Positions 18,990 to 29,225 of a stretch of DNA of 64,000 bases are shown here, piece after piece. This DNA comes from Sphingobium sp. OAS761 (GTDB lineage Bacteria; Pseudomonadota; Alphaproteobacteria; Sphingomonadales; Sphingomonadaceae), in NCBI RefSeq assembly GCF_024168485.1, contig NZ_JALJVY010000011.1, positions 62,001 to 126,000 of the forward strand, in the 5' to 3' direction. The notes below the pieces were generated by a model. That model worked only from the letters and a program-made list of their open reading frames with translations. It ran no database searches and had not been told where the DNA came from. The number at the start of each line of letters is the position of its first letter. Position 1 is the stretch's first letter. The translations under genes and the position numbers were made by a program.

Positions 18990-19016
18990 CTGGCACTCCT
19001 GATGCAGGAGTGCTAA
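18990..19016 (+). promoter_or_regulatory. CIRCE operator (HrcA binding site)
   Basis: CTGGCACTC (18990-18998), 9-nt spacer, GAGTGCTAA (19008-19016). The right arm is a perfect match to the canonical TTAGCACTC-N9-GAGTGCTAA; the left arm differs at two positions. It sits directly after the groES promoter. HrcA is not encoded in the window. Confidence 0.93.
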
Positions 19017-19125
19017 CAAAGGAAAGTTCATCGGGAGAAGGACGGGCGCAGGGATCATCCGGGGAGGACGACTCGCCGGGGCTGTGCGCCAGACCATCCC
19101 AAAGTACAAGGGAAAGGCACTCAAC

Positions 19126-19413
19126 ATGGCATTTCGTCCGTTGCACGACCGTGTTCTCGTTCGCCGCGTGGAAGCGGAAGAGAAAACCGCCGGTGGCATC
19201 ATCATCCCCGACAGCGCCAAGGAAAAGCCGCAGGAAGGCGAAATCGTCGCCGTCGGCACCGGCAGCAAGGCGGAAGATGGCAAGGTGACCCCGCTGGACG
19301 TGAAGGCCGGCGACCGCATCCTGTTCGGTAAATGGTCGGGCACCGAAGTGAAGGTCGATGGTGAAGACCTGCTCATCATGAAGGAATCGGACATTCTCGG
19401 CGTCGTCGCGTAA
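19126..19413 (+). CDS. groES: Co-chaperonin GroES
   Basis: Heptameric lid of the GroEL folding chamber. 95 residues from ATG 19126 ([18 protein letters not shown]), with the mobile loop [18 protein letters not shown] and the C-terminal [11 protein letters not shown]. An upstream frame extension to 19084 would add 14 residues not found in the family. First gene of groESL, under CIRCE and a heat-shock-type promoter. Confidence 0.98.
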   Translation: MAFRPLHDRVLVRRVEAEEKTAGGIIIPDSAKEKPQEGEIVAVGTGSKAEDGKVTPLDVKAGDRILFGKWSGTEVKVDGEDLLIMKESDILGVVA

Positions 19414-19508
19414 AGCTGCGAACCCGATCCCGTTTCCGTTTTTTCGCGAAAATTCATGCCTGCAACGGTGTGAACTTCGCAAGTTTCGCAATTTCTGAAG
19501 AGAGGTAA

Positions 19509-21158
<1,650 letters not shown>

Positions 21159-21183
21159 GTTCTGCGCCTTGTCTGACGGAACG

Positions 21184-21212
21184 GGCCGGCGGAGCGATCC
21201 GCCGGCCTTTTT
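21184..21212 (+). terminator. Rho-independent terminator of groESL
   Basis: GGCCGGCGGA (21184-21193), GCGA loop, TCCGCCGGCC (21198-21207), then TTTTT. Perfect 10-bp stem 25 bp after the groEL stop. Confidence 0.92.
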
Positions 21213-21222
21213 CGTGCCTGGT

Positions 21223-22878
21223 CTATCGTCGTTCGGCCGCGCTCCGGTCGCGGATTGCCTTGAATTCCGATCCCGCTTTCCACTCCGGCCAGCGGTCCGA
21301 AGTCGCCAGGTCGCGCCCGATGCCGAGCATCAGGTCGACATCCTGCGCGGCTCCGTCCAGTTTCCAGCCGTCGTTCACAGCATCGCAGGCCTGATGATAG
21401 CATTGGCCGGTATAGGCATCGACCCAGGCCTGCCCTGCCGCCCGGCCGCCCTCGACCAGGTCCGACGCGCCCGCGATCCCCATGATCAGCAGCACCGGCA
21501 CGCCGCGCTTCGCCATGGAAAAATGATCCGCCCGATAGAACAGCCCGCGTTCGGGCAGGCTTTCCTGCGTCACCGCGCGCCCCTGCGTGGCAGCGACCCT
21601 CGCCATGTCGTCCTCCAGCGTGTCCTGACCCTTGCCGACCAGGATCACGTCCTTTGCCTTGCCCGCCGTCTGCATGATGTCGATGGTCAGGTTCGCGACC
21701 GTCTTTTCCAGTGGCCAGACCGGGTTCGTGGCATAATATTCGGACCCCAGCAGCCCACGCTCTTCCGCCGTCCAGGCGGCGAAAAGGATGGAACGGTCCG
21801 GCGTCGGCCCGGCCTTGAACGCGCGTGCGATTTCGAACAGCGACGCGATGCCCAGCGCATCGTCATTGGCCCCCGCGCGATAGATGCGCCCCTGCGCGTC
21901 CGGCTTGCCCGCGCCATAGGCGTCCCAGTGCGCGCCATACATCACGGTTTCGCCGGGGCGTTTTGCGCCGGGAATGCGGGCGAGGACATTCGCGCTCTGC
22001 ACCACCTCCTGCTTCACCGGGAAGGCGGCGGAAAAACTGGCGCCCTTGAGCGCTACCGGGCGGAAATTCCTCGACCGCGCCTGTTGCCGCAGCGTCGACA
22101 GGTCGAGCCCAGCACCCGAAAACAGTGCCTCGGCCGCCGTGCTCTCGATCCACCCCTGGACCTGAAGGCTGGTCAGCTTGTCGGTCGGTCGCACCAGATC
22201 GTAATTTTCACCGGCCGGGCTGGTCACGACATTCCAGCCATAGCCCGCGCCTGCTGTGTCATGCACGATCAGCGCGCCTATGGCGCCGCGCCGGGCCGCT
22301 TCCTCGAACTTGTAGGTCCAACGGCCATAATAGGTCATCGTCCGTCCGCCGAACTTGCCGATGGCGTCGTCGCCCTTCACCGCTTCGAAATCGGGATCGT
22401 TCACCAGGAAAATGGCTATCTTGCCAGTGAGGTCGACTCCCTTGAAATCGTCCCATCCTCGCTCCGGCGCGGACACGCCGTAGCCCACAAAGACCATCGG
22501 CGCCCTGTCGAGCGCCACATGGTCGCGCGGCTGAAGGGTGGAAAGATAGACTTGTTGCCCGAAGGTCCAGGGCGTCGTGGTGGCGCCCTGCGCTACGCCG
22601 AGCGTTTCGGCGGGGCCGAGCTTTGTGTGTAACAGGGGGACGGTCTGCACCCACTGGCCATCGGGCCCGCCCGGTTCCAGCCCCAGCGCCTGGAACCGGC
22701 CCACCAGATAGCCGATCGTGCGATCTTCGCCTGGCGTTCCGGGCGCGCGTCCCTCGAACAGGTCGGACGCAAGCGTGCGGGCGGACCGTTCCAGTGCGTC
22801 GGGACTGATGGTCTGGGCGTGAAGGGGCAGGGCGATGGTCAGGCCGAGCGCGGCCAGGATGCGGGCATGGTTCATCAT
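21223..22878 (-). CDS. Secreted M28 family zinc aminopeptidase with PA domain
   Basis: 551 residues with a Sec signal peptide (ILAALGLTIALPLHAQ). An inserted protease-associated region (about 100-270) precedes the M28 catalytic core. The core has VMYGAHWDAYG (first Zn His), GANDDALGIASLFEIARAF (bridging Asp), AAWTAEERGLLGSEYY (catalytic Glu pair) and YRADHFSMAKRGVPVL (last Zn ligand). Predicted periplasmic or extracellular peptide scavenger. Convergent with groEL; 19 bp downstream of the GST gene, so they may be cotranscribed. Confidence 0.93.
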   Translation of the reverse strand: MMNHARILAALGLTIALPLHAQTISPDALERSARTLASDLFEGRAPGTPGEDRTIGYLVGRFQALGLEPGGPDGQWVQTVPLLHTKLGPAETLGVAQGATTTPWTFGQQVYLSTLQPRDHVALDRAPMVFVGYGVSAPERGWDDFKGVDLTGKIAIFLVNDPDFEAVKGDDAIGKFGGRTMTYYGRWTYKFEEAARRGAIGALIVHDTAGAGYGWNVVTSPAGENYDLVRPTDKLTSLQVQGWIESTAAEALFSGAGLDLSTLRQQARSRNFRPVALKGASFSAAFPVKQEVVQSANVLARIPGAKRPGETVMYGAHWDAYGAGKPDAQGRIYRAGANDDALGIASLFEIARAFKAGPTPDRSILFAAWTAEERGLLGSEYYATNPVWPLEKTVANLTIDIMQTAGKAKDVILVGKGQDTLEDDMARVAATQGRAVTQESLPERGLFYRADHFSMAKRGVPVLLIMGIAGASDLVEGGRAAGQAWVDAYTGQCYHQACDAVNDGWKLDGAAQDVDLMLGIGRDLATSDRWPEWKAGSEFKAIRDRSAAERR

Positions 22879-22897
22879 GCCCGCATCCCTGAACCCC

Positions 22898-23554
22898 TCA
22901 GAATTCGATGTCCAGTTCCTCGACTTCGTCGGGTTCGAAGCGGGCAGCGTCGATCCATTCGCGCATCAGCGCCCAGCCGTTGATGGTCTTGCAATAGCCC
23001 GCACATGCCGGGGAAACCGGCACGGCATAGGTCAGGAACCGTTCGGCGACCGGCGCGAACATGGCGTCGGCTACAGTCGGATGATCGCCGAACAGCCACG
23101 GGCCGCCATAGCTGTCGAGGCATTCCGTCCAGATGGTTTCTATCCGTTCGATGTCCGGCTTGGCCCCAGAAAAGATCGGGAACTTAGTGTGCCGGACCTT
23201 CAGGTTCATCGGCAGGGCGGAGCGCAGATTGGCGAACCCGGAGTGAATCTCTCCCGATACGGATCGGCAATGCGCCCGGGCGATCCGGTCATCGGGATAC
23301 ATGCCCGCGCCGGGATAGAGTTCGTGCAGATATTCGGCGATCGCCAGCGTGTCCCATACGCTCGCGCCTTCGTGCGTCAGGCGCGGAACCAGTACGGAAG
23401 GCGACAAAAGCAGCAGTTCGGCGCGGTTTTCCGGATCGTCCAGCGCCACCATCTTTTCCACCACGTCCAGACCGGCCAAGCGGCACAGCAACCAGCCGCG
23501 TAACGACCAGGACGAATAATTTTTGCTCGAAATGGTCAGTTCCGCTACAGCCAT
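22898..23554 (-). CDS. Glutathione S-transferase family protein
   Basis: 218 residues: thioredoxin-like N domain (ISSKNYSSWSLRGWLLCRLAG; PSVLVPRLTHEGASVWDTLAI) and helical C domain with the capping motif GDHPTVADAMFAPV. The start at 23554 (MAVAEL) is chosen because GGGAGGAAAGC precedes it; the frame is open six codons further. A Ser in SSWSLR is the candidate glutathione-activating residue. The substrate is unknown. Divergent from the PHA depolymerase gene. Confidence 0.9.
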   Translation of the reverse strand: MAVAELTISSKNYSSWSLRGWLLCRLAGLDVVEKMVALDDPENRAELLLLSPSVLVPRLTHEGASVWDTLAIAEYLHELYPGAGMYPDDRIARAHCRSVSGEIHSGFANLRSALPMNLKVRHTKFPIFSGAKPDIERIETIWTECLDSYGGPWLFGDHPTVADAMFAPVAERFLTYAVPVSPACAGYCKTINGWALMREWIDAARFEPDEVEELDIEF

Positions 23555-23677
23555 GCTTTCCTCCCGGTTCAACCCTTGCTCACATTATTCATGATGCAGT
23601 GCAACATGAAAAGCATGTATAGCCTATCGTGAAAAGATTGATTCGTTCGGGACACAATACAGGACGCGTTGGCAATC

Positions 23678-24901
23678 ATGCGTATGCTTTATACCGGCTA
23701 TCAGGCCTGGAACGACATGCTGGCACCGGCCCGGTTCGGGGCGCAGGTGGCGCTCGGCGTCCGGGACAAGCTCGGCCCTGCCGCCGACGGGCCGATGTAT
23801 CGCCGGATGTTCGCGCTGATGGATATTTTCCAAGGCGCCAAGCTGACGCACAAGCGACCTGCCTATGCCATCGGGTCGGTACGCAGCGGCAACGCCGAAG
23901 TGACGGTGCGCGAGGAAATATTGCTCGACATGCCGTTCGGGACGTTGCTGCATTTCGCCAAGGACGAGGTGGAAACGCCGCAGCCGCGCGTGCTGGTCGT
24001 TGCCCCGATGTCCGGGCATTTCGCGACCTTGCTGCGCAGCACCGTCGCGACACTTTTGCGCGACCATGACGTCTACATCACCGACTGGAAGAATGCGCGC
24101 GACGTGCCGCTGTCGGCCGGGCGCTTCGGTTTCGACGACTATGTGGATTATGTGATCCACTTTTTCCAGGAACTGGGGCCGGGCGCACACCTGCTGTCCG
24201 TGTGCCAGCCCTGCGTGCCCGCGCTGGCCGCCGTTGCGCTGATGTCGGAGGACAAGGATCCGTCGACCCCCCGATCAATGACGCTGATGGGCGGTCCGAT
24301 CGACACGCGCGTGTCGCCGACGGTCGTCAACGACCTTGCCAATGAAAAGCCGATCGACTGGTTTGAAAAGAACCTGATCTCCGTCGTCCCCTTTCGCTAT
24401 GCCGGGCGCGGGCGGGAAGTCTATCCCGGCTTTCTTCAGCTTTCCGCCTTCATGTCGATGAACCTGGAGCGCCATGGGGCGCAGCACCGCGAGCTGTATC
24501 AGCTCCTGGCGGACGGAAAGGACGTCGAAGCGCAGCGGATAAAGGATTTCTACGAGGAATATTTCGCCGTCCTCGACATGACCAAGGAATTCTACCTGGA
24601 AACCGTCGACATGGTGTTCCAGCGCACCTTGCTGGCCAAGGGTGAATTGATGCACCGCGAGCGCAAGGTCGATCCCGGCCTGATCCGCAAGACCGCGCTG
24701 CTCACCGTAGAGGGGGAAAAGGACGATGTCTGCGCGGTGGGCCAGACTGCGGCCGCGCATCATCTGTGCAGCGGCTTGCGCCCGCATCTCAAGCGCCACC
24801 ATCTGCAACCGGGCGTGGGCCATTATGGTGTCTTTTCCGGCAGCAAATGGGAAAAGCAGGTCTATCCGCAGGTCCGCAACATGATCCTGTCGATGAATTG
24901 A
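23678..24901 (+). CDS. phaZ: Intracellular polyhydroxyalkanoate depolymerase
   Basis: Mobilises stored PHB granules inside the cell. About 407 residues from ATG 23678 (MRMLYTGYQAWNDMLAP). Alpha/beta-hydrolase fold: VLVVAPMSGHFATLLRSTV, DVYITDWKNARDVPL, nucleophile region LLSVCQPCVPALAAV (the Cys of SVCQP takes the place of Ser, as in intracellular PhaZ). The late catalytic His is in PGVGHYGVFSG. TTG at 23669, closer to AGGA, is an alternative start. Divergent from the GST gene over 123 bp containing a TGCAGTGCA motif. Confidence 0.93.
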   Translation: MRMLYTGYQAWNDMLAPARFGAQVALGVRDKLGPAADGPMYRRMFALMDIFQGAKLTHKRPAYAIGSVRSGNAEVTVREEILLDMPFGTLLHFAKDEVETPQPRVLVVAPMSGHFATLLRSTVATLLRDHDVYITDWKNARDVPLSAGRFGFDDYVDYVIHFFQELGPGAHLLSVCQPCVPALAAVALMSEDKDPSTPRSMTLMGGPIDTRVSPTVVNDLANEKPIDWFEKNLISVVPFRYAGRGREVYPGFLQLSAFMSMNLERHGAQHRELYQLLADGKDVEAQRIKDFYEEYFAVLDMTKEFYLETVDMVFQRTLLAKGELMHRERKVDPGLIRKTALLTVEGEKDDVCAVGQTAAAHHLCSGLRPHLKRHHLQPGVGHYGVFSGSKWEKQVYPQVRNMILSMN

Positions 24902-24989
24902 GACGGGGGCGGTGCGAACTTGCGGCCCGGCCCGGTTTGCATGTCAAAGTCAATCGACGCGGCTTCCCGACGCCGCTAAGGGAGTCGCA

Positions 24990-25028
24990 ATGGATATGAA
25001 GCGGTCGCCCTTTGCCCATGCAGCCTAA
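24990..25028 (+). other. Possible 12-codon leader ORF overlapping the methyltransferase start
   Basis: ATG at 24990, eight bases after AAGGGAG (the best ribosome site in this gap), opens MDMKRSPFAHAA and stops at 25026-25028. The methyltransferase ATG at 25018 lies inside it in another frame and has no good site of its own. Translation of the leader could deliver ribosomes to the downstream start. It could also be coincidence. Confidence 0.3.
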
Positions 25029-25647
25029 GCCCAAGCGCAGCCGGGCAGTAGCTCTGCCCCGCAGTGAGTTTCGCGCCCGTGCCACCGAATATATCGATTT
25101 TCTGGGCGCCTGGCTGAAAAAGCCGCGCCAGACCGCGTCGGTAGTCCCTTCCAGCCGCTATCTCGCCCGCCTGATGGTGCGACAGATCGATCCGCAGGAC
25201 GGCCGGGTTCTTGAACTGGGCGGCGGGACCGGCGTGTTCACCCGCGCCATATTGGCAACCGGCCTTCCGCCCGAAAGGCTGGAAGTGGTCGAGATCAACC
25301 CGTCCTTCGCGCGCGGCCTGCGCCGCCATTTTCCGCATGTTTCGGTGCTGGAGACGCCGGCCCAGATCGTATCGACCGCGACCGCCGGGGAACCTGGCGA
25401 ATATCAGACCGTGGTCAGCGGCCTGCCTTTGCTGGCAATGGATCGGCATATGCATGTGGACATATTGACCGAAGCCTTCCGGATGCTTCGGCCCGGCGGT
25501 AGCTTCGTACAATTCACCTATTCCATGCGACCGCCGGTCAGCCGCGACATACTGGACTGGCTGGATCTGGATGTGGTGCGGGTCGGTCAGACGGTGCGCA
25601 ATTTCCCGCCCGCGACGGTGTTCCGCTTCGTCCGGCGCGGCGAATAG
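25018..25647 (+). CDS. Class I SAM-dependent methyltransferase (PmtA-like)
   Basis: 209 residues. The Rossmann motif I is RVLELGGGTGVFTRAIL; motif II is EVVEINPSFARGLRRHFP. The post-motif region SGLPLLAMDRHMHVDILTE is like phospholipid N-methyltransferases (PmtA/rRNA dimethylase-like subfamily). The N-terminal ATEYIDFLGAWLKKPRQTAS, including RQTASVVPSS, is also typical of those. A role in phosphatidylcholine synthesis is plausible but substrate assignment is inference. Start chosen at ATG 25018; TTG 25012 is possible. Confidence 0.8.
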   Translation: MQPKPKRSRAVALPRSEFRARATEYIDFLGAWLKKPRQTASVVPSSRYLARLMVRQIDPQDGRVLELGGGTGVFTRAILATGLPPERLEVVEINPSFARGLRRHFPHVSVLETPAQIVSTATAGEPGEYQTVVSGLPLLAMDRHMHVDILTEAFRMLRPGGSFVQFTYSMRPPVSRDILDWLDLDVVRVGQTVRNFPPATVFRFVRRGE

Positions 25648-25707
25648 CTTGTATCGGTCATTCGCTCCCCTATGTTTGCCGCAACGCAAAAAGGGGCAAG
25701 GCCGTTC

Positions 25708-26640
25708 ATGGCATCGATCATCCGCATTGAAGGTCTGACAAAACGTTACGCCTCCGGTTTCGAGGCGCTCAAGGGCATCGACCTGACCATCGAAGAAGGC
25801 GAGATTTTCGCTCTGCTCGGTCCCAACGGGGCAGGCAAGACGACCATGATCTCGATCATCTGCGGGATTGCGCGGCCCACGGGCGGTGCGGTCGTTGTCG
25901 CGGGGCATGACATCATTCGCGACTATCGCGGCGCCCGCAGCGCCATCGGCCTCGTGCCGCAGGAATTGAGCACCGATCAGTTCGAGCGCGTCATCGACAC
26001 TGTGAACTTCAGCCGCGGCCTTTTCGGAAAGCCGCGCGACGACGCCCATGTCGAAAAGATTCTTCGCGACCTGTCGCTCTGGGACAAGCGGCACAACAAG
26101 ATACTCGAACTGTCGGGCGGCATGAAGCGGCGCGTCATGATCGCCAAGGCCTTGAGCCATGAACCGCGCGTCCTGTTCCTGGACGAACCGACCGCCGGCG
26201 TCGACGTGGAACTGCGCCGGGACATGTGGAAGCTGATCGGCGAATTGCGCAAGACCGGCGTCACCATCATCCTGACCACCCATTATATCGAGGAGGCCGA
26301 AGAAATGGCCGACCGGGTGGGCGTGATCAACAAGGGCGAATTGATGCTGGTCGAGGAAAAGACCGCCCTCATGAAAAAGCTTGGCAAGAAGACGCTGAGC
26401 GTGCTGCTGGCCGAACCGATTGCCGCCCTTCCGCCCGAACTGGCGGAATGGGACGTCGCGCTGGGCGCCGACGGCCAGCAGATCGACTATGTCTTCGATA
26501 CCCAGGCGGAACGGACCGGCGTGTCGTCTCTGTTGCGGAGACTGGGTGACCTTGGCATCGGCTACAAGGATCTCAACACCCGCCAGAGCAGCCTGGAGGA
26601 TATTTTCGTGAGCCTGGTGCATCAGGAGAAGGCCGCATGA
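25708..26640 (+). CDS. ABC transporter ATP-binding protein (ABC-2 exporter)
   Basis: 310 residues from ATG 25708 ([14 protein letters not shown]). Walker [16 protein letters not shown]-loop [10 protein letters not shown], signature [13 protein letters not shown], Walker [14 protein letters not shown] and H-loop [14 protein letters not shown] are all present. The C-terminal 80 residues form a DrrA/NodI-like regulatory tail. ATGA overlap with the permease gene; together they form a two-gene exporter whose cargo (lipid, drug or polysaccharide) is unknown. Confidence 0.94.
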   Translation: MASIIRIEGLTKRYASGFEALKGIDLTIEEGEIFALLGPNGAGKTTMISIICGIARPTGGAVVVAGHDIIRDYRGARSAIGLVPQELSTDQFERVIDTVNFSRGLFGKPRDDAHVEKILRDLSLWDKRHNKILELSGGMKRRVMIAKALSHEPRVLFLDEPTAGVDVELRRDMWKLIGELRKTGVTIILTTHYIEEAEEMADRVGVINKGELMLVEEKTALMKKLGKKTLSVLLAEPIAALPPELAEWDVALGADGQQIDYVFDTQAERTGVSSLLRRLGDLGIGYKDLNTRQSSLEDIFVSLVHQEKAA

Positions 26641-27407
26641 GCCTCCGCAATTTTCACGCCATCGCGTCCATCTACAAGTTCGAACTGCATCGTTTCGGTC
26701 GCACCCTGCTGACCGGCCTGCTGGTGCCAGTCATCACCACGTCGCTCTATTTCGTGGTGTTCGGCGGTGCGATCGGATCGCGCATGACCGAAGTGGACGG
26801 CATTCCCTATGCCGCCTTCATCGTGCCGGGCCTCATCATGATGTCGATGTTCACGGAAAGCATCTTCAACGCCAGTTTCGGCATCTATATGCCCAAATTC
26901 ACCGGGACGATCTACGAACTGCTGTCGGCGCCGGTGTCTGCGACCGAAACCATCATCGCCTATGTCGGCGCGGCGGCGACGAAATCGCTGATCGTCGGCA
27001 CGATCATCTTCGTCACCGCCCATCTGTTCGTCGATCTGCCCGTCGCGCATCCGTTCGCCATGGCGGGATTCATGGTACTGATCGCGGTCAGTTTCTGCCT
27101 GTTCGGTTTCATCCTGGGCATATGGGCGCAGAGTTTCGAGCAGTTACAGGTGATCCCGCTGCTGCTGATAATGCCCATGACGTTTCTTGGCGGCGCCTTC
27201 TATTCGGTGCACATGCTGGCCGAGCCATGGCGCACGGTCACGCTGTTCAACCCGATTGTCTACCTGATCTCGGGTTTCCGCTGGACCTTCTTCGGCCGCG
27301 GGGACGTGGCGATAGAGTTCAGCCTGTTGTTCATCGCGGCGATGCTGGCGGTCTGCCTCGGCATCATCGGCTGGGTGTTCCGTTCGGGATACCGGCTCAA
27401 GAAATGA
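26637..27407 (+). CDS. ABC-2 type transporter permease
   Basis: 256 residues with six membrane segments ([20 protein letters not shown] through [18 protein letters not shown]). The ABC-2 signature region is [20 protein letters not shown]. It overlaps the ATPase gene by 4 bp. Homodimeric export channel of the preceding ATPase. A hairpin follows the stop. Confidence 0.93.
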   Translation: MSLRNFHAIASIYKFELHRFGRTLLTGLLVPVITTSLYFVVFGGAIGSRMTEVDGIPYAAFIVPGLIMMSMFTESIFNASFGIYMPKFTGTIYELLSAPVSATETIIAYVGAAATKSLIVGTIIFVTAHLFVDLPVAHPFAMAGFMVLIAVSFCLFGFILGIWAQSFEQLQVIPLLLIMPMTFLGGAFYSVHMLAEPWRTVTLFNPIVYLISGFRWTFFGRGDVAIEFSLLFIAAMLAVCLGIIGWVFRSGYRLKK

Positions 27408-27413
27408 AGCGCA

Positions 27414-27433
27414 GCCGGGGCGGGAGCCCCGGC
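27414..27433. terminator. Hairpin between convergent genes
   Basis: GCCGGGGC (27414-27421), GGGA loop, GCCCCGGC (27426-27433), perfect 8-bp stem, in the 33-bp gap between the ABC permease and the leftward WYL-like gene. No U tract. Confidence 0.6.
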
Positions 27434-27440
27434 GCCGGCA

Positions 27441-27761
27441 TCAGGCTGCCGCGCTTTCGGGCTGGACCGCGAACAGGGTCACGCCCTTATATTTGTCGTC
27501 GTCGCCGTTGTAGAGGCCGTACATCGCCTCGAACGCCTCATCGACGATCTGAAGATCGGACAGTCCGGCCAGCTTGAATGTGCCGAGCTTCAGTTCGCGC
27601 GGCGGTCGGCCGTCGCGATCGACGGTCACCGCATCGATGAACATCTCGTCATGACGGGTGTAGAGGATGTGCGGGGCCAGGGTGACGACCATCTTGTTGT
27701 AGGTCACCTTCAGGCACTTCTGGAGCGCGATCGCTTCAAAAATCTCGGTCGGAGCTTGCAT
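27441..27761 (-). CDS. Small WYL-domain-like protein
   Basis: 106 residues from ATG 27761 (MQAPTEIFEAIALQKCLK), with GGGAG nine bases upstream. The order FEAIALQKCLKVTYNK, then VTLAPHILYTRHDEMFIDAV, then REELKLGTF-like KLGTFKLAGLSDLQI resembles a bare WYL fold. That is the ligand-sensing domain usually found behind a helix-turn-helix; here no DNA-binding domain is fused. WYL assignment is by eye only. The longer frame to 27962 lies over the MATE gene and is rejected. Confidence 0.65.
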   Translation of the reverse strand: MQAPTEIFEAIALQKCLKVTYNKMVVTLAPHILYTRHDEMFIDAVTVDRDGRPPRELKLGTFKLAGLSDLQIVDEAFEAMYGLYNGDDDKYKGVTLFAVQPESAAA

Positions 27762-27855
27762 GATTGGCACTCCCTGACCGATTTGCGTGATTCTTTCAAT
27801 TGCTTTGTGCGCCGCACCATTTCCTGTCGTGCAACAGCCGGGACGAACCGTTCGG

Positions 27856-29214
27856 CTAGGGAAGCAGGCCCAGCCGCGCGCGCAGGCTCCACCGCGCGAC
27901 CAGCAGGAGCGCCACGACCCCCAGACCGCAGGCAAGCCCCAGCCAGATGCCAAGCCCGGCAAGGTGGAGCGGGAAGGCGAGCAGCGTGCCGACGCCGATA
28001 CCGACGACCCAATAACCGGCGAGGGCGAAGATCATGGGCATGGTTGTGTCCTGCACCCCGCGGAGGACACCTGCGCCAACCGCCTGCGCCGCGTCGGCGA
28101 GCTGGAAAAGAGCCGCTATAGCCAGAAAACCGATGGCAAGCGCGGCGGTCCGGCCGTTGGCCGGGTCGGCAGTATCGAAAAAGGCGGAAACCAGCATCCG
28201 CGGCGCGAGCAGCAACAGCGCCGCCGCACAGGCGGCGAATCCCGTGCCGATCATCAGCGCTAGCCAGCCGGCGCGACCGATGGCGGCATGATCGCGGCGG
28301 CCATAGGCGATGCCGACGCGTACCGTCGCGGCCTGGCCGATGCCCATGGGTACCATGAACATGAGTGCCGCAATCTGTATCGCGACCGCATGGGCTGCCA
28401 GCGCGTCCCGACCGATCAGGCCCATCAGGAAGGCCGAGGCATTGAATACGCTCGTTTCGAAGCCCAGGGTGATCGCGATCGGCAGGCCCAGCGCCCACAC
28501 CTGTCGATGGCGGTCCCGGTCGCTGCGCCAGAAGCGGCCCATCAACCGAAAACGGCGAAAGCGCCGGTCGATCAGGATGACGGCCAGCAATCCGGCGAAC
28601 AGGAAGCTGGACGACAAGGTGCTGGCCAGTCCGGCGCCCAGCAGGCCCAGCGCCGGCGCGCCCAGATGCCCGAAGATCAGCGCCCATCCGGCCACGACAT
28701 TCACCGGAATCGCGGCCAGCATGATCACCAGACCCCAGAAGGGACGCTCCAGCGCGCCGATGAAGTTGCGCAAGGTCGTGAAGCCGAGGAAGGGCAGCAG
28801 CGCCCATTGCAAGCCGTGCATCAGCCGTCCGGCTTCCCGCGCCAGATCGGGCAACTGGCCCATGGTCAGCAGGATGTTTTCGCACTGCCACAGCACCGCC
28901 CAGGCCGGAATGACGAACAACAGCGCGGCGCGAAGGGTCTGGTGGACTGTTCGACGCACGTCGCGAATCGAGTGGGGGCGGCGGCCGCGTTCCGTCGCGA
29001 TCAGCGGAGACGCAGCGGTGACCAGGCCCATGCCGAAAATCAGCAAGGCGTTGAACAGGTTGATGGCCAGCGCGCCCGCCGCGACGCTTTCCGCGCCCCG
29101 GCGGCCGAGCAGCAGCAGGTCGGTGGCAGCGATCGCCGCCCAGGCGATATTGCCCGCGATCATCGGCAGGGCGAGCGCGATCAGCGCGCCGGCTTCGCGC
29201 CGCCAGAGGGACAT
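27856..29214 (-). CDS. MATE family multidrug efflux transporter
   Basis: 452 residues from ATG 29214 (MSLWRREAGALIALALPMIAG), about 12 membrane segments in two pseudo-repeats. Family signatures include AATDLLLLGRRGAESVAAGAL and VPMGIGQAATVRVGIAYGR. It is NorM-like: Na+ or H+ driven drug/cation export across the inner membrane. Longer readings to 29655 run into the DUF808 gene and are rejected. Eleven bases downstream of DUF808 in the same direction, so probably cotranscribed. Confidence 0.93.
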   Translation of the reverse strand: MSLWRREAGALIALALPMIAGNIAWAAIAATDLLLLGRRGAESVAAGALAINLFNALLIFGMGLVTAASPLIATERGRRPHSIRDVRRTVHQTLRAALLFVIPAWAVLWQCENILLTMGQLPDLAREAGRLMHGLQWALLPFLGFTTLRNFIGALERPFWGLVIMLAAIPVNVVAGWALIFGHLGAPALGLLGAGLASTLSSSFLFAGLLAVILIDRRFRRFRLMGRFWRSDRDRHRQVWALGLPIAITLGFETSVFNASAFLMGLIGRDALAAHAVAIQIAALMFMVPMGIGQAATVRVGIAYGRRDHAAIGRAGWLALMIGTGFAACAAALLLLAPRMLVSAFFDTADPANGRTAALAIGFLAIAALFQLADAAQAVGAGVLRGVQDTTMPMIFALAGYWVVGIGVGTLLAFPLHLAGLGIWLGLACGLGVVALLLVARWSLRARLGLLP

Positions 29215-29225
29215 CAGGGCGGTCC

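Larger units (their letters stand above)
18780..19125 (+). other. 346-bp non-coding region between yghU and groES
   Basis: The longest stretch without a gene in the window. The left half (18780-18940) holds the start region of leftward yghU and nothing else I can name. The right half holds the groESL promoter (18955-18982) and CIRCE operator (18990-19016). About 110 bp of leader follow before groES. Small open frames here (e.g. 18678-18935) look like GC-rich chance frames. Confidence 0.7.
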
